NCBI GenBank assembly: GCA_031292555.1
Contig: JARLGV010000045.1
Location: 62,001-126,000, forward strand
DNA length: 64,000 nucleotides
Reading direction: 5' to 3'
Origin: Fimbriimonas sp.
Lineage (GTDB): Bacteria; Armatimonadota; Fimbriimonadia; Fimbriimonadales; Fimbriimonadaceae
The notes beneath the pieces are model-generated. The model had not been told where the DNA came from and made no database searches. It was given only the letters and a program-made list of their open reading frames with translations. This document shows positions 1 through 7,734 of this stretch, piece after piece (the first letter of the stretch is position 1; each line of letters starts with the position of its first letter). Both the position numbers and the translations under genes were made by a program.

Positions 1-1
1 A

Positions 2-295
2 GTGCTCTATGCATCGCGATACGGCTTCGTGAATCCGGGCACGGCGGGACAGGGATTCGAACTTACGGTGATCGCGGCGGTCGTTATCGGCGGAACGAAC
101 GTTCTCGGAGGATCGGGAACGGTCTTCGGCGTTCTGCTAGGATGCTTGCTTCTGGGAACGATCAACGTGGCGCTGGCCGTGCTCGGGATCGATGCGGCGT
201 GGCAGACTTTAGTTTATGGGATCGTCATTCTGATCGCCCTTACGATCGACTCGTACCTCCAGAGATTGCTTAGGCGGCTGGCGGTGGGCGCATGA
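2..295 (+). CDS. Sugar ABC transporter permease (RbsC-type), C-terminal fragment
   Basis: This is the last 97 residues of an inner-membrane permease whose start lies outside the window. The fragment has the ending typical of the ribose/rhamnose/autoinducer-2 permease family: a VIGGTNVLGGSGTVFG loop, which in this family lies at the ATPase contact region, followed by two hydrophobic helices and a basic tail. The stop codon overlaps the ATG of the next permease gene (ATGA), so the two are translationally coupled and probably form a heteromeric channel. The ATPase, binding protein and any enzymes must lie upstream, so the sugar cannot be named. Confidence 0.85.
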   Translation: MLYASRYGFVNPGTAGQGFELTVIAAVVIGGTNVLGGSGTVFGVLLGCLLLGTINVALAVLGIDAAWQTLVYGIVILIALTIDSYLQRLLRRLAVGA

Positions 296-1233
296 AGAAA
301 CTCGTTGCCCGAAGCGAAACGATACCGGCGATCCTTCTCGTTCTTGCCTTCGTGGCGGGGGCGATGCAATCGAAGTTCTTCCTCGATGTCCGCTACTTGC
401 TCGATTCGTCGACCCTATACGTGGAAACGGGTCTGCTTGCGATCGGAATGACGTTCGTGATCGTGAGCGGGAACATCGATCTCTCGGTCGCATCGATGAT
501 CGCCCTTGTGGCGTGCGTCACCGCCCGACTCATGGGCGCGGGGTGGTCGATTCCGGCCGGATGCGCCGGAGGGTTGATCCTTGGATTGCTGCTCGGCGGC
601 TTCAACGGTCTTCTGGTCGCGAAGGTCAAGCTGCCGTCGTTCGTCGTCACCTTGGCTACGATGGCCGTCTATCGCGGTATCGCTCAGGTTCTGCAGGGCG
701 CCGAGTCTGCCAAGTTGCCCTCCGGGTTCGTCGGGATCGACATGCAGCACTTGCCTGGACACGTGCCAATCCCGCTCGTCATCCTGCTGTTGATAGCGGT
801 CGTGCTGGGGTTGGTGCTTCAGCGCACTTTGTTCGGAAGGTGGGTCTATTCCATTGGCACGAACGAGGAAGCGTCGTTCTATGCCGGCCTGCCTACTTCG
901 ACCGTCAAGATCGCCGTCTTTGCGCTCTCTGGTTTCCTGGCGGCAGTCGCGGCCTTGCTCCTGAATTCCCGGCTCGGAGTGGCCCGGTTTGACGACGCAC
1001 GCGGCTTGGAATTGGATGCCATCACCGCGGTCGTGCTGGGTGGCGCGAGCATCTTTGGGGGCAAGGGCACGATGCTCGGGACGATGCTGGCCTTGTTCTT
1101 GGTTGCGGTGCTTCGCATCGGCATGGGGGTCGCGAACGTGAAAGCCGAGTATCAGCTTGCCGTCATCGGTACTCTCCTCATCGTCGCCGTCTTGGCCGGA
1201 AACGTGGCCACCAAGCTATCTGCGAAGCGGTAA
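292..1233 (+). CDS. Sugar ABC transporter permease (RbsC/RhaP type)
   Basis: A 313-residue inner-membrane permease of the BPD_transp_2 family, the second permease of a carbohydrate importer. It has about 8-10 hydrophobic segments and two family signatures: the SGNIDLSV stretch near residue 62 and the VLGGASIFGGKGT loop near residue 250, which is the family's ATPase contact site. The length is normal for the family. It overlaps the preceding permease by 4 bp. Paired, non-identical permeases are typical of rhamnose (RhaP/RhaQ) and Lsr systems, but the substrate is not determined here. It is the last gene of its operon; what follows is a toxin-antitoxin remnant. Confidence 0.88.
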   Translation: MKKLVARSETIPAILLVLAFVAGAMQSKFFLDVRYLLDSSTLYVETGLLAIGMTFVIVSGNIDLSVASMIALVACVTARLMGAGWSIPAGCAGGLILGLLLGGFNGLLVAKVKLPSFVVTLATMAVYRGIAQVLQGAESAKLPSGFVGIDMQHLPGHVPIPLVILLLIAVVLGLVLQRTLFGRWVYSIGTNEEASFYAGLPTSTVKIAVFALSGFLAAVAALLLNSRLGVARFDDARGLELDAITAVVLGGASIFGGKGTMLGTMLALFLVAVLRIGMGVANVKAEYQLAVIGTLLIVAVLAGNVATKLSAKR

Positions 1234-1340
1234 AGGTTTCGGCGCCCATAAAGATGGGAGTGCAGCACGTGGCTGCTGTCGGGAGAGCCTGAAGTGACCT
1301 CGTTGGTTTTCGGATTCAAAACATGGTCTAGGATAGGACT

Positions 1341-1559
1341 ATGCTCGAAGCTGATGTCGCCGAAGTCAAGGCAAGGCAATCCTACTATCTGCGTTTGGCT
1401 AAGGCGGGTGAGGATGTGGTGATATGCGAATGCAATCGCCCAGTAGCTCATCTCGTGGCGATCAAACCGCAGATAGATCGAGCGCTACTCGAATCTGCAA
1501 TCGGCATGTTTGAAGGCGGAATGACGGATCCGAACTTAATGAAGCCCTTCGACCGATGA
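1341..1559 (+). CDS. Phd/YefM-type antitoxin
   Basis: A 72-residue protein matching the Phd/YefM antitoxin fold: an N-terminal DNA-binding part (A-D-V-A-E-V-K-A-R-Q, then LAKAGEDVVICECNRPVAHLV, the usual 'G-E-x-V-x-I-x-x-x-x-x-P-V-A-x-L' pattern) and a short acidic C-terminal tail that would bind the toxin. Such proteins neutralise a PIN-domain RNase and repress their own operon. The TGA stop overlaps the ATG (1556) that would start the toxin, the normal coupling. The antitoxin is intact but its partner is broken. Confidence 0.8.
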   Translation: MLEADVAEVKARQSYYLRLAKAGEDVVICECNRPVAHLVAIKPQIDRALLESAIGMFEGGMTDPNLMKPFDR

Positions 1560-1980
1560 CTGATGTCGAGACAGACCCCTTTATCAAGGGGAGGTTTTTA
1601 GGCTCTTTCTTGATACGAATGTGATGATTCGGCTTGCAGGTACGAATGCGCCAATCAGAAGTGAGCCGTCGGACATCGTTGTGAATGCGGAGGAAATATT
1701 GGTCACGCCCATCGCACGTGCCGAGATTGGGATCAAATAGTCGATAGGTAAGCACCACCTGCCTGCGGCTGAGGACTTGCTATGGAGCGAAGTTTCGGCC
1801 CGGCTTCAAGCAACCGAACTTCCGTTCAGTTCAGAGCACGCCTGCCTTCTTTCAAGATTGTCCCTTCACCATCGCGACCCGTTTGACCGAATCATTGCGG
1901 CGCAGTATCTGGTTGAAGGTCTTCACCTGGCAACCACGGACAGCGTTTTTGAAAGGTACGGAGTTCAGGTCGTCCAGTAA
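1556..1980 (+). pseudogene. VapC-like PIN-domain toxin, broken by a frameshift and a nonsense codon
   Basis: Read across frames, the region encodes a PIN-domain ribonuclease. The start (ATG 1556, overlapping the antitoxin stop) opens in one frame and runs to about 1600. The PIN core then continues in another frame: LFLDTNVMIRLAG carries the first catalytic Asp, and TPIARAEIGIK carries the conserved Glu. A TAG at 1738-1740 follows. After it the same frame resumes to the conserved C-terminal end, LSLHHRDPFDRIIAAQ with the Asp pair, and stops at 1980. Two independent lesions make sequencing error an unlikely explanation. No functional toxin is expected. Confidence 0.8.
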
Positions 1981-2047
1981 CAAAGTCAGCTCATGCAGAA
2001 ACGGCGCCAAGGCGAACCACGTCGCATAAATCCGTCCGATTTCCCCA

Positions 2048-2692
2048 CTAAGCTAGGATCTTGCGCCTTCCCGCCCTAAGGTGTCGTGCAAGGGCCGAAC
2101 TGGCGAAACCGAGAAGGAAGAGGCTGAGGGAGTAGAGGGCGCTATCCTCGGCTGCGTCAAGAAGGTAACCGATCTCCATCAATGCCCATATTCGGCCCAG
2201 ATAGCTCATGACAAAGAAGCCAACACATAGCAGGCCTATGTGCAGAGGCTTGAGCCTGCTGAACCAGGCCCCCAAACCCACGCATAGACCATAGATCGCT
2301 CCGATGGCGAAAACGAGCGGCCAACCGTGAACCTTGAAATGATGCAGAGTTGCTTGTGCGAAGAGCGCGTTGCACATGATCAACGCGCCAAAGAGCGAAC
2401 TGACGAGGAGAGATATGGTAAGCGGCAATGCCCCTCGCCTGCCGCCAGAACCTTGAACCGGTTTCGAAACGTCGGACGGCGCACCGAAATCAGCCAGTGC
2501 CCTCTCCATGGCATCCGCAGCAGCGAGTCCCTGACCTTGAGCGGTGGCGGCCATCAAGTCGATATGCAGCCGCATCTCTTGCAGCGCTTCATAGGTGTCC
2601 AAGGGGCTTAGGCGGCCTTGCAGTTGTTGGGACACCTCGGCCAGATAGACCTCGCGAAGCGCCTTTGCCTGAATGTCGTGGATCTCTGTCAT
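2048..2692 (-). CDS. Membrane protein with N-terminal permease-prefix-like domain, PadR partner
   Basis: A 214-residue protein with a soluble N-terminal part (about residues 1-85, with the YLAEVSQQLQGRL pattern and helical repeats seen in the prefix domains found next to PadR regulators) followed by roughly four to five transmembrane segments (residues 95-205). The start ATG (2692) lies only 6 bp after the PadR stop, so the two are co-transcribed. Such PadR/membrane pairs usually act in envelope or drug response; here no transporter follows, so the function is unknown. Confidence is in the architecture and pairing, not in a role. Confidence 0.65.
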   Translation of the reverse strand: MTEIHDIQAKALREVYLAEVSQQLQGRLSPLDTYEALQEMRLHIDLMAATAQGQGLAAADAMERALADFGAPSDVSKPVQGSGGRRGALPLTISLLVSSLFGALIMCNALFAQATLHHFKVHGWPLVFAIGAIYGLCVGLGAWFSRLKPLHIGLLCVGFFVMSYLGRIWALMEIGYLLDAAEDSALYSLSLFLLGFASSALARHLRAGRRKILA

Positions 2693-2698
2693 TGTTCG

Positions 2699-3046
2699 CT
2701 ATGCCGATTGCATTTTCGGCAATCCTCCTAGAACTTGGTCGATCGAGCGCGAGTAGTCGCGCCATGCCTCGCGGATGCGTGCCAGTTCGGCCTTCCCGTC
2801 TGGCGTCAGCTCATAAACCTTTTTTGCCGGTCCGGTGCCGGAGGTATCCCAGCGAGCCTCGATGAACCCATCCTGCTCAAGTGCTCTCAGGGCCGGATAG
2901 AGAGTGCCTTCCCCAAACGACAGGGCGTCCGAACTGCGGATCTCGATCTCACGGGCAATCCCGTAGCCGTGCAAGGGCGCCGACTCGAGAACGGCAAGAA
3001 TGAGCCCGAACAAGTTGCCGCTGATATGAATGGATGAACGTGCCAT
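2699..3046 (-). CDS. PadR family transcriptional regulator
   Basis: A 115-residue regulator with the PadR winged helix: ILAVLESAPLHGYGIAREIE, then SFGEGTLYPALRALEQDGFIEARWD, then KKVYELTPDGKAEL. These are the family's three diagnostic segments (HGY, G-T-L-Y-P-A-L, and R-x-Y-x-L-T-x-x-G). It should bind DNA as a dimer and repress its own operon. The promoter just upstream contains a palindrome that would serve as its operator (see that entry). The membrane protein downstream is its co-transcribed partner. The ligand is unknown. Confidence 0.9.
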   Translation of the reverse strand: MARSSIHISGNLFGLILAVLESAPLHGYGIAREIEIRSSDALSFGEGTLYPALRALEQDGFIEARWDTSGTGPAKKVYELTPDGKAELARIREAWRDYSRSIDQVLGGLPKMQSA

Positions 3047-3059
3047 TACTTTGGCTAGT

Positions 3060-3089
3060 AGTATACATCGATTACCGATGTAGCGGTAA
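3060..3089 (-). promoter_or_regulatory. Promoter of the padR operon with embedded inverted repeat
   Basis: On the minus strand, TTACCG (3089-3084) and TATACT (3065-3060) are spaced by 18 bp, a reasonable -35/-10 pair, 14 bp before the padR ATG. Between them lies TACATCG-n5-CGATGTA (3064-3082), a perfect 7-bp inverted repeat. The position suggests autorepression by PadR. The half-site spacing differs from the classical ATGT-n8-ACAT PadR box, so the assignment is inferred from position. Confidence 0.55.
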
Positions 3090-3181
3090 CATAATCGTAG
3101 ATGCCTCGGTTGCTCGTGCGGCGGAATCAGTCGCGCACAGGCTCCGGCCCAGCCCCGCCCTGGGATGATATCGGGCCGCCT

Positions 3182-3345
3182 GCCCTCAGGGCTGACGCCA
3201 CTGGGCTGGCAGAGCCCAGTCCGGCTGCGCCGCGAAGCGGCGCAAGTAGCCCTGAAAGGGCGAGCCCAATACAGCCCGGGCCATAGGCCTGGGTGCCCCG
3301 CCGCGCGATCCCCGCCCTGAAGGGGCGGTATCAGCAGCCTGGGAT
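3182..3345. repeat. Cluster of GC-rich palindromes in a gene-free stretch
   Basis: Between padR and the next gene (3083-3549) there is no credible gene. The stretch holds a run of short perfect hairpins: ACTGGGCT/AGCCCAGT (3200-3220), TGCGCCGC/GCGGCGCA (3226-3244), then AGCCCT-GAA-AGGGCG and CCGCCCT-GA-AGGGGCGG type stems up to about 3330. The AGCCCTGAAAGGGCG motif recalls the palindromic intergenic repeats common in planctomycete, verrucomicrobial and armatimonad genomes. I infer a non-coding repeat element; the ORFs across it are compositional artefacts. Confidence 0.5.
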
Positions 3346-3493
3346 ATTCAGCGGAACGCCGGTCCCAATGCCGTCGAATCGGCCACTACTCCGCGAGAAC
3401 CGTGTCCCGTTGGTTCCCGGACTACCGCACGGAGGGCTGGGCTATGGCGGCGGCGGATGGGCTATTGGGTCGGACTCGGTCTGCATTTGCAGA

Positions 3494-3525
3494 AGTGGCC
3501 GCCCCGGACATCCGGGGCGGCCACT
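3494..3525 (-). terminator. Strong hairpin downstream of the small basic gene
   Basis: A perfect 15-bp inverted repeat (3494-3508 with 3511-3525) and a 2-base loop, beginning 25 bp after the stop of the 73-residue gene on the minus strand. There is no long T run, so an intrinsic terminator is likely but not certain; it could also be the last member of the neighbouring hairpin cluster. Confidence 0.45.
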
Positions 3526-3549
3526 GGGACCTATTGGCTCTGCTTGAAA

Positions 3550-3771
3550 TCAGGTGTTCATTCCATCGATCAACAACTCATCGTTAAGTTGCAATGCACG
3601 ACGGAGGTCTTGAGCTCTTCGCAGCTTCCCATTCTTAAGCTGCTTCGAGACCGGGACAGCTTTTGCTTTGGGGTCCTTGAACTGGAGAACAACCCAGTTC
3701 TTCGTTGTTTGGATCTTTCCGAGAATCAATCGGGCCTTGCGGCGTCGCCAAGCTCGGTTACGATTCTTCAT
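3550..3771 (-). CDS. Small highly basic protein of unknown function
   Basis: A 73-residue protein beginning MKNRNRAWRRRKARL. I chose the ATG at 3771 because a GGAGG lies 9 bases upstream; an upstream in-frame ATG at 3846 has no such site. The N-terminal 15 residues are almost all Arg/Lys/Asn/Trp, followed by a mixed region (KNWVVLQFKD) and a basic helix. Small proteins starting MKNRNRAWRRRK occur in other bacteria without a known role; the charge suggests RNA or ribosome binding, which is only an inference. It stands alone between a hairpin cluster and a divergent gene. Confidence 0.6.
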   Translation of the reverse strand: MKNRNRAWRRRKARLILGKIQTTKNWVVLQFKDPKAKAVPVSKQLKNGKLRRAQDLRRALQLNDELLIDGMNT

Positions 3772-3926
3772 CAACGTTAACCTCCGTGGGCTGGGTGCCC
3801 ATATGGCTTTTGGTGCCATATATGATTGTCCTACGTTTCGCTCCATTTCTTTAGGGCAAAGTTAAGAACTCTCTGAACAATTAGACCAAATGCCGGCACT
3901 CAGGTTCGAAACAAGGGCGGTTGGTT

Positions 3927-5414
3927 ATGAAGGGTCAGATAGTTCTAGCAGGTTTTGGTTGTGCAGCAACTCTTTGCGTGTCGCTTTGCGGTTGCGGTCG
4001 GGCGAGCGCCCAGCGTTCGACGGAAGTCCAGTCGGATCGCAATATCGAGTTGACGGTCTATAAAGAGGATTTCGCGATGGTTTCGGAGAGCCGTCCGGTG
4101 GATCTACCCGACGGACATCGGCGTTTGGCGATTGACGATATCAGCAAGCAGTTGGATCCCAATTCGGTCCTCTTCGACTGGCCAAAGGGCGACCAGCAAC
4201 CCGAGGTCGTCGCAACGACCTACGATCTTGGCGTCGGGAACGGCGAGAGCCTCGTTAGCCGGTTGAATGGACAGCACGTGGAGATGATGTGGCCATCCAA
4301 CGACGGCAAGCCGGGCGACACGATCTCGGGCAGGTTGGAGGCGGCCGACCAAGGTGGAAGCTTCGCATTGAGGACCGAAGACAAGCTCTACGTGAACCCG
4401 AGCGGAACGATCATCGCTACCGCGTCGGCAACGGCCTCGACGTTGCCAAGCCTATCGGTTGAGTTGGAGAGCCATCGTTCGGAGAAGACGACGATGGGGC
4501 TGTCCTACCTCACACGCGGGATGTCGTGGTCGGCCGACTACGTCGCCAAACTCGACCCGATGGCCGATCGTGCCCAAGTCGAATGCTGGGCAAACGTGAT
4601 CAACAAGACGGGCATTCCGTATCCCTCGGCCCATATCGTTTTGATGACCGGTTCGCCGAACCGGTCGGTTTTGTCGGGCACGATGCGGCGGGAACTCGCA
4701 AAGGCAGAGCCGATGGGCGGAGCCGACAGATTCGCCGATAGCGCCAAAGCGCCAATGGATAGCGATAGGGAGCATGGGGTCGTCGTTGGCGCGGTCGGCG
4801 ATATCTATGCGTACAAGACGCCGTCCACCGCTACGATCGGGCCTGACCAGATCAACCGCGTGAGCGTACTGGGAACTCGTTCGGTCCCGATCAAGCGTGA
4901 CTACGCGATCAGATTGGCTCCGCTGACGTACTGGACCTACGAGAACGAGGCGTCCACGCAACCGCACGTTCCCGCTACCCTGTCGATTTCGTTCGTCAAC
5001 GACCGCGACTCGAACCTCGGAATCCCCTTGCCGGCCGGAGACATGAAGTTTTACGATCAGGATCCAGACAGCCACCAGCGCTTGGTTGGGGCTGCGGCGA
5101 TGGGTGATACGGCCAAGGACGAGCATGTCCACCTGACGCTAAGCAACGCCTTCGACGTGTACGCCGAGTACAAGATCGTGAAGTCGACTCGGATCGACAA
5201 GCACACCGTTCAGGTGACGGTTCAAACGTTGCTGCACAACGAGAAGCAGTTGCCGATCGAGTTGAGGGTCGTGCAGAGCCTTGAAGGAGGGTGGAAGGCG
5301 ACGTCCGACCCCGACCAAGGCAAGCGCTTGGACTCCGGGACGATCCAGTGGATCGTCCCCATGCAGCCCGAGAGCGCGCACAAGATGATCTTTACGATCG
5401 AATTCAAGAACTAG
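3927..5414 (+). CDS. DUF4139-domain exported protein
   Basis: A 495-residue exported protein. The first 25 residues are a signal sequence ending in a Cys-rich stretch (SLCGCG) that may be a lipobox. The body follows the DUF4139 plan: an N-terminal beta domain (ELTVYKEDFAMVSESRPVDL near residue 40), the hallmark SYLTRGMSWSADYVAKLD near residue 195, then a long beta-rich C-terminal domain ending in a PMQPESAHKMIFTIEF strand. Family members are secreted or envelope proteins, some annotated as mucoidy-inhibitor-like; the biochemical role is unknown. I prefer ATG 3927 over the TTG 6 bases upstream. Its stop overlaps the stop of the convergent GH94 gene by 4 bases. Confidence 0.75.
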   Translation: MKGQIVLAGFGCAATLCVSLCGCGRASAQRSTEVQSDRNIELTVYKEDFAMVSESRPVDLPDGHRRLAIDDISKQLDPNSVLFDWPKGDQQPEVVATTYDLGVGNGESLVSRLNGQHVEMMWPSNDGKPGDTISGRLEAADQGGSFALRTEDKLYVNPSGTIIATASATASTLPSLSVELESHRSEKTTMGLSYLTRGMSWSADYVAKLDPMADRAQVECWANVINKTGIPYPSAHIVLMTGSPNRSVLSGTMRRELAKAEPMGGADRFADSAKAPMDSDREHGVVVGAVGDIYAYKTPSTATIGPDQINRVSVLGTRSVPIKRDYAIRLAPLTYWTYENEASTQPHVPATLSISFVNDRDSNLGIPLPAGDMKFYDQDPDSHQRLVGAAAMGDTAKDEHVHLTLSNAFDVYAEYKIVKSTRIDKHTVQVTVQTLLHNEKQLPIELRVVQSLEGGWKATSDPDQGKRLDSGTIQWIVPMQPESAHKMIFTIEFKN

Positions 5415-7627
5415 CCAACCGCTGACTCGGTCTCCATCAGCCGTCTCGCCGCCCGAACCATCCAAGCCGCCGAGCCGGTGTACCACGTCCATCCGGCTCG
5501 GCCTTCGTAGGGCGAGTCGGGTCCGTCTACGTTACCGGGCATGACGTACGGCTCGGCCGCATAAAGCTCGACGTTATCCACTGCGCGCAAAACAGGCAGC
5601 ATGCCACGGTAGATCGACATGGCGGTCTCCCGATCGCCCATCTTGGCGAAGGCGAGCACTGCCCAAGTAGAAGCGTGGCTGTAGACTCCGCCGTTTTCGC
5701 GGAGACCCGGCGCATAGCGGGTGATGTATCCGATGTAAGGGTCGACGTTGCTGTACGCGGGGTGGAGCAGGAGTGCTCCGAACGGCCGGACGAGGTGTTC
5801 GCGAACGGATTGCATCGCCCTTTCGGCTCGCTCGGGTGGAGCGATTCCGGAGATGACCGACCATGTCTGCGGGTTGAGGAAGATCTTGCCTTCCTCACAC
5901 GACTTGCTGCCGAACGGACGTCCGTCGTCTCGAGTGCCGCCGATGTACCATTCGCCATCCCATGCGTGCTCGTTCACCGCCGACTTAAGCCCCGCGGCGG
6001 CTGCACGGAAGCGCGCTGCCTCCTCATCCTGGCCCAGTCGAGCCAGAACCGGTTCCCATCGAGTCAGGATGTCGAAAAGGAACATCGCTAGCCAGACCGA
6101 CTCGCCGACCCCATCGATGCCGGCATGGCTGAGGCCGTCGTTCCAGTCCCCCGCGCCGAGGAGCGGTAGACCGCGAGGCGATATTCGGGACAAAGCTCGG
6201 TCGATTCCGCGAAGACAGTGAGCCCAGAGCGAACCGATCTCGCCTGCCTTTTCGGTTTGGCGACTCAGGAACGAGTACTCGTTTTGGAGGGCCGCCGTAT
6301 TTCCGGTGGCCTCGATATAAGCCAGGACGCCATAAGCCAGCCATAGGCAGGTGTCGCTGTGGTAGCTTCGGGCGAAGATGTCCGTGTTCGGATGCCACCA
6401 GTGGCGAACTCCGCCGTCCTCGTACATCGCTTCGGCATGCCGTCCGAGTTGAAGCAAGGTGCGAGCGGGATCCCAGTCGAGGAGCATCAGGCTGTCTTGA
6501 AGTTGATCGCGATAGCCGTACGCGCCTCCTTGCTGGTAGTAGGCGCACTTCGCATAGAGGCGGCCAGCGATCGCCTGATAAGGTAGCCAGGTGTTGCATA
6601 GAAGATCGACCGCGTCGTCACCGACGTGTATGCCGGCTCCCTTGCACTTGGTTTGCCAGAAGGCGAGGGTCTCCGCAAGTTCGGTTCGCGCAGCTGCCGC
6701 GTCGTATTTGCCGGAGAGCGCGAGCGCTCCTGCCTCGTCCGGCGCCGTGCCAAGAGTGATGACGAAGCACTTCGTCTCGCCCGGAGCCAGTTCGATCTCG
6801 GCGAGACCTCCCGCAATCGGATCGTCCCATCGCGGCGTCTGCGACTCGCTGACTGCCTCGAAGAACGCCTTGGGCATACTAGGCGAGCCGGATCTGCCGA
6901 GCCATTCCTGTTTGTCGGTGATCCAGGTGATCTCACCCGCCCCGTTCCAACTCACGAATGCCCGCTCAGGCACTTCGAGTTCCTTTCGAACGTGCTCGGT
7001 CAAGCCGGGGTGCTTCCACGCCACCAACGTGTTGCCATGTTTGCGGCTCTCCATAAACAGCCGATGGAACTCCCTATGCCATTCGCCGATGCCCCCTAGG
7101 TGCCACTCCAGATAGCATCCGAGCCGGAGGCTCCGCGGTCGATCCGACTGGTTCTCGATCTCAACCAACCAGACTTCGGCGCAATCTTCCCGAGGGACGA
7201 AAACTGTCTGCCGGGTCTCCAAACCACCGAACCGACGCGTGAAGGTGGTCGCTCCCAATTCGTGTCGGACTTGGTCGTAGTCGGCTTTGCGGCGAGTGGG
7301 TTGGTATGTCGTCGACCAGAGCTCTTCCGGTTTCTCTACATCCTGGACGTATAGGAATCTGCCATAGGCGTCCTGTACGAGGTCCTGTTCCCACCGGGTC
7401 AGCCGGTATAGCTGGCAATTGTCGGACCAAGAGAATCCTCCGCCTGCCTGGCTTAGCACGATGCCATATCGGTCGTTGGACAGTACATTAATCCATGGCC
7501 GGGGAGTCAGGACATCGTCGATGATGAATGCCCCGGATTCGGCGTCGAACGCCCCGTAGGCATTCGCGAAAACTTGGGACTTTGCGGCGGCGTCTTTGGC
7601 AGCCGTAGTAGGAGCACCTTCAATCAT
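5411..7627 (-). CDS. GH94-family glycoside phosphorylase (cellobiose phosphorylase-like)
   Basis: A 738-residue enzyme of glycoside hydrolase family 94, which splits beta-glucosides with phosphate to give a sugar 1-phosphate. Order: N-terminal beta-sandwich (residues 25-300, with YGIVLSQAGGGFSWSDN near 54), linker helices, then the (alpha/alpha)6 catalytic barrel (330-735). The barrel carries GYRDQLQDS (371-379, sugar-binding Arg-Asp) and GDWNDGLS (493-500), which contains the catalytic acid Asp of the family. No signal peptide is present, so it acts in the cytoplasm. The substrate (cellobiose, cellodextrin, laminaribiose, chitobiose or other) cannot be decided from the motifs. It stands alone; no transporter adjoins. 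Confidence 0.85.
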   Translation of the reverse strand: MIEGAPTTAAKDAAAKSQVFANAYGAFDAESGAFIIDDVLTPRPWINVLSNDRYGIVLSQAGGGFSWSDNCQLYRLTRWEQDLVQDAYGRFLYVQDVEKPEELWSTTYQPTRRKADYDQVRHELGATTFTRRFGGLETRQTVFVPREDCAEVWLVEIENQSDRPRSLRLGCYLEWHLGGIGEWHREFHRLFMESRKHGNTLVAWKHPGLTEHVRKELEVPERAFVSWNGAGEITWITDKQEWLGRSGSPSMPKAFFEAVSESQTPRWDDPIAGGLAEIELAPGETKCFVITLGTAPDEAGALALSGKYDAAAARTELAETLAFWQTKCKGAGIHVGDDAVDLLCNTWLPYQAIAGRLYAKCAYYQQGGAYGYRDQLQDSLMLLDWDPARTLLQLGRHAEAMYEDGGVRHWWHPNTDIFARSYHSDTCLWLAYGVLAYIEATGNTAALQNEYSFLSRQTEKAGEIGSLWAHCLRGIDRALSRISPRGLPLLGAGDWNDGLSHAGIDGVGESVWLAMFLFDILTRWEPVLARLGQDEEAARFRAAAAGLKSAVNEHAWDGEWYIGGTRDDGRPFGSKSCEEGKIFLNPQTWSVISGIAPPERAERAMQSVREHLVRPFGALLLHPAYSNVDPYIGYITRYAPGLRENGGVYSHASTWAVLAFAKMGDRETAMSIYRGMLPVLRAVDNVELYAAEPYVMPGNVDGPDSPYEGRAGWTWYTGSAAWMVRAARRLMETESAVG

Positions 7628-7734
7628 GTCCCACTAGTGTACAGGCAGATACGGCCTTGCTGATAGGTTTCAGCAGGCTTATTGCCCCCTTGAAGAAAAA
7701 TGAGAATGCAAATAATCAGACCGCTGCGAGTCGA

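Noticed and set aside
1738-1740. TAG in the toxin read as a recoded (pyrrolysine-type) codon
   Set aside because: There is also a frameshift upstream, so recoding one stop does not restore the gene; decay is simpler.
3101-3780. Several plus-strand frames of 60-107 codons in the hairpin cluster
   Set aside because: Low-complexity Pro/Gly/Arg/Ser translations across palindromic DNA, and overlap with the small basic gene on the other strand.
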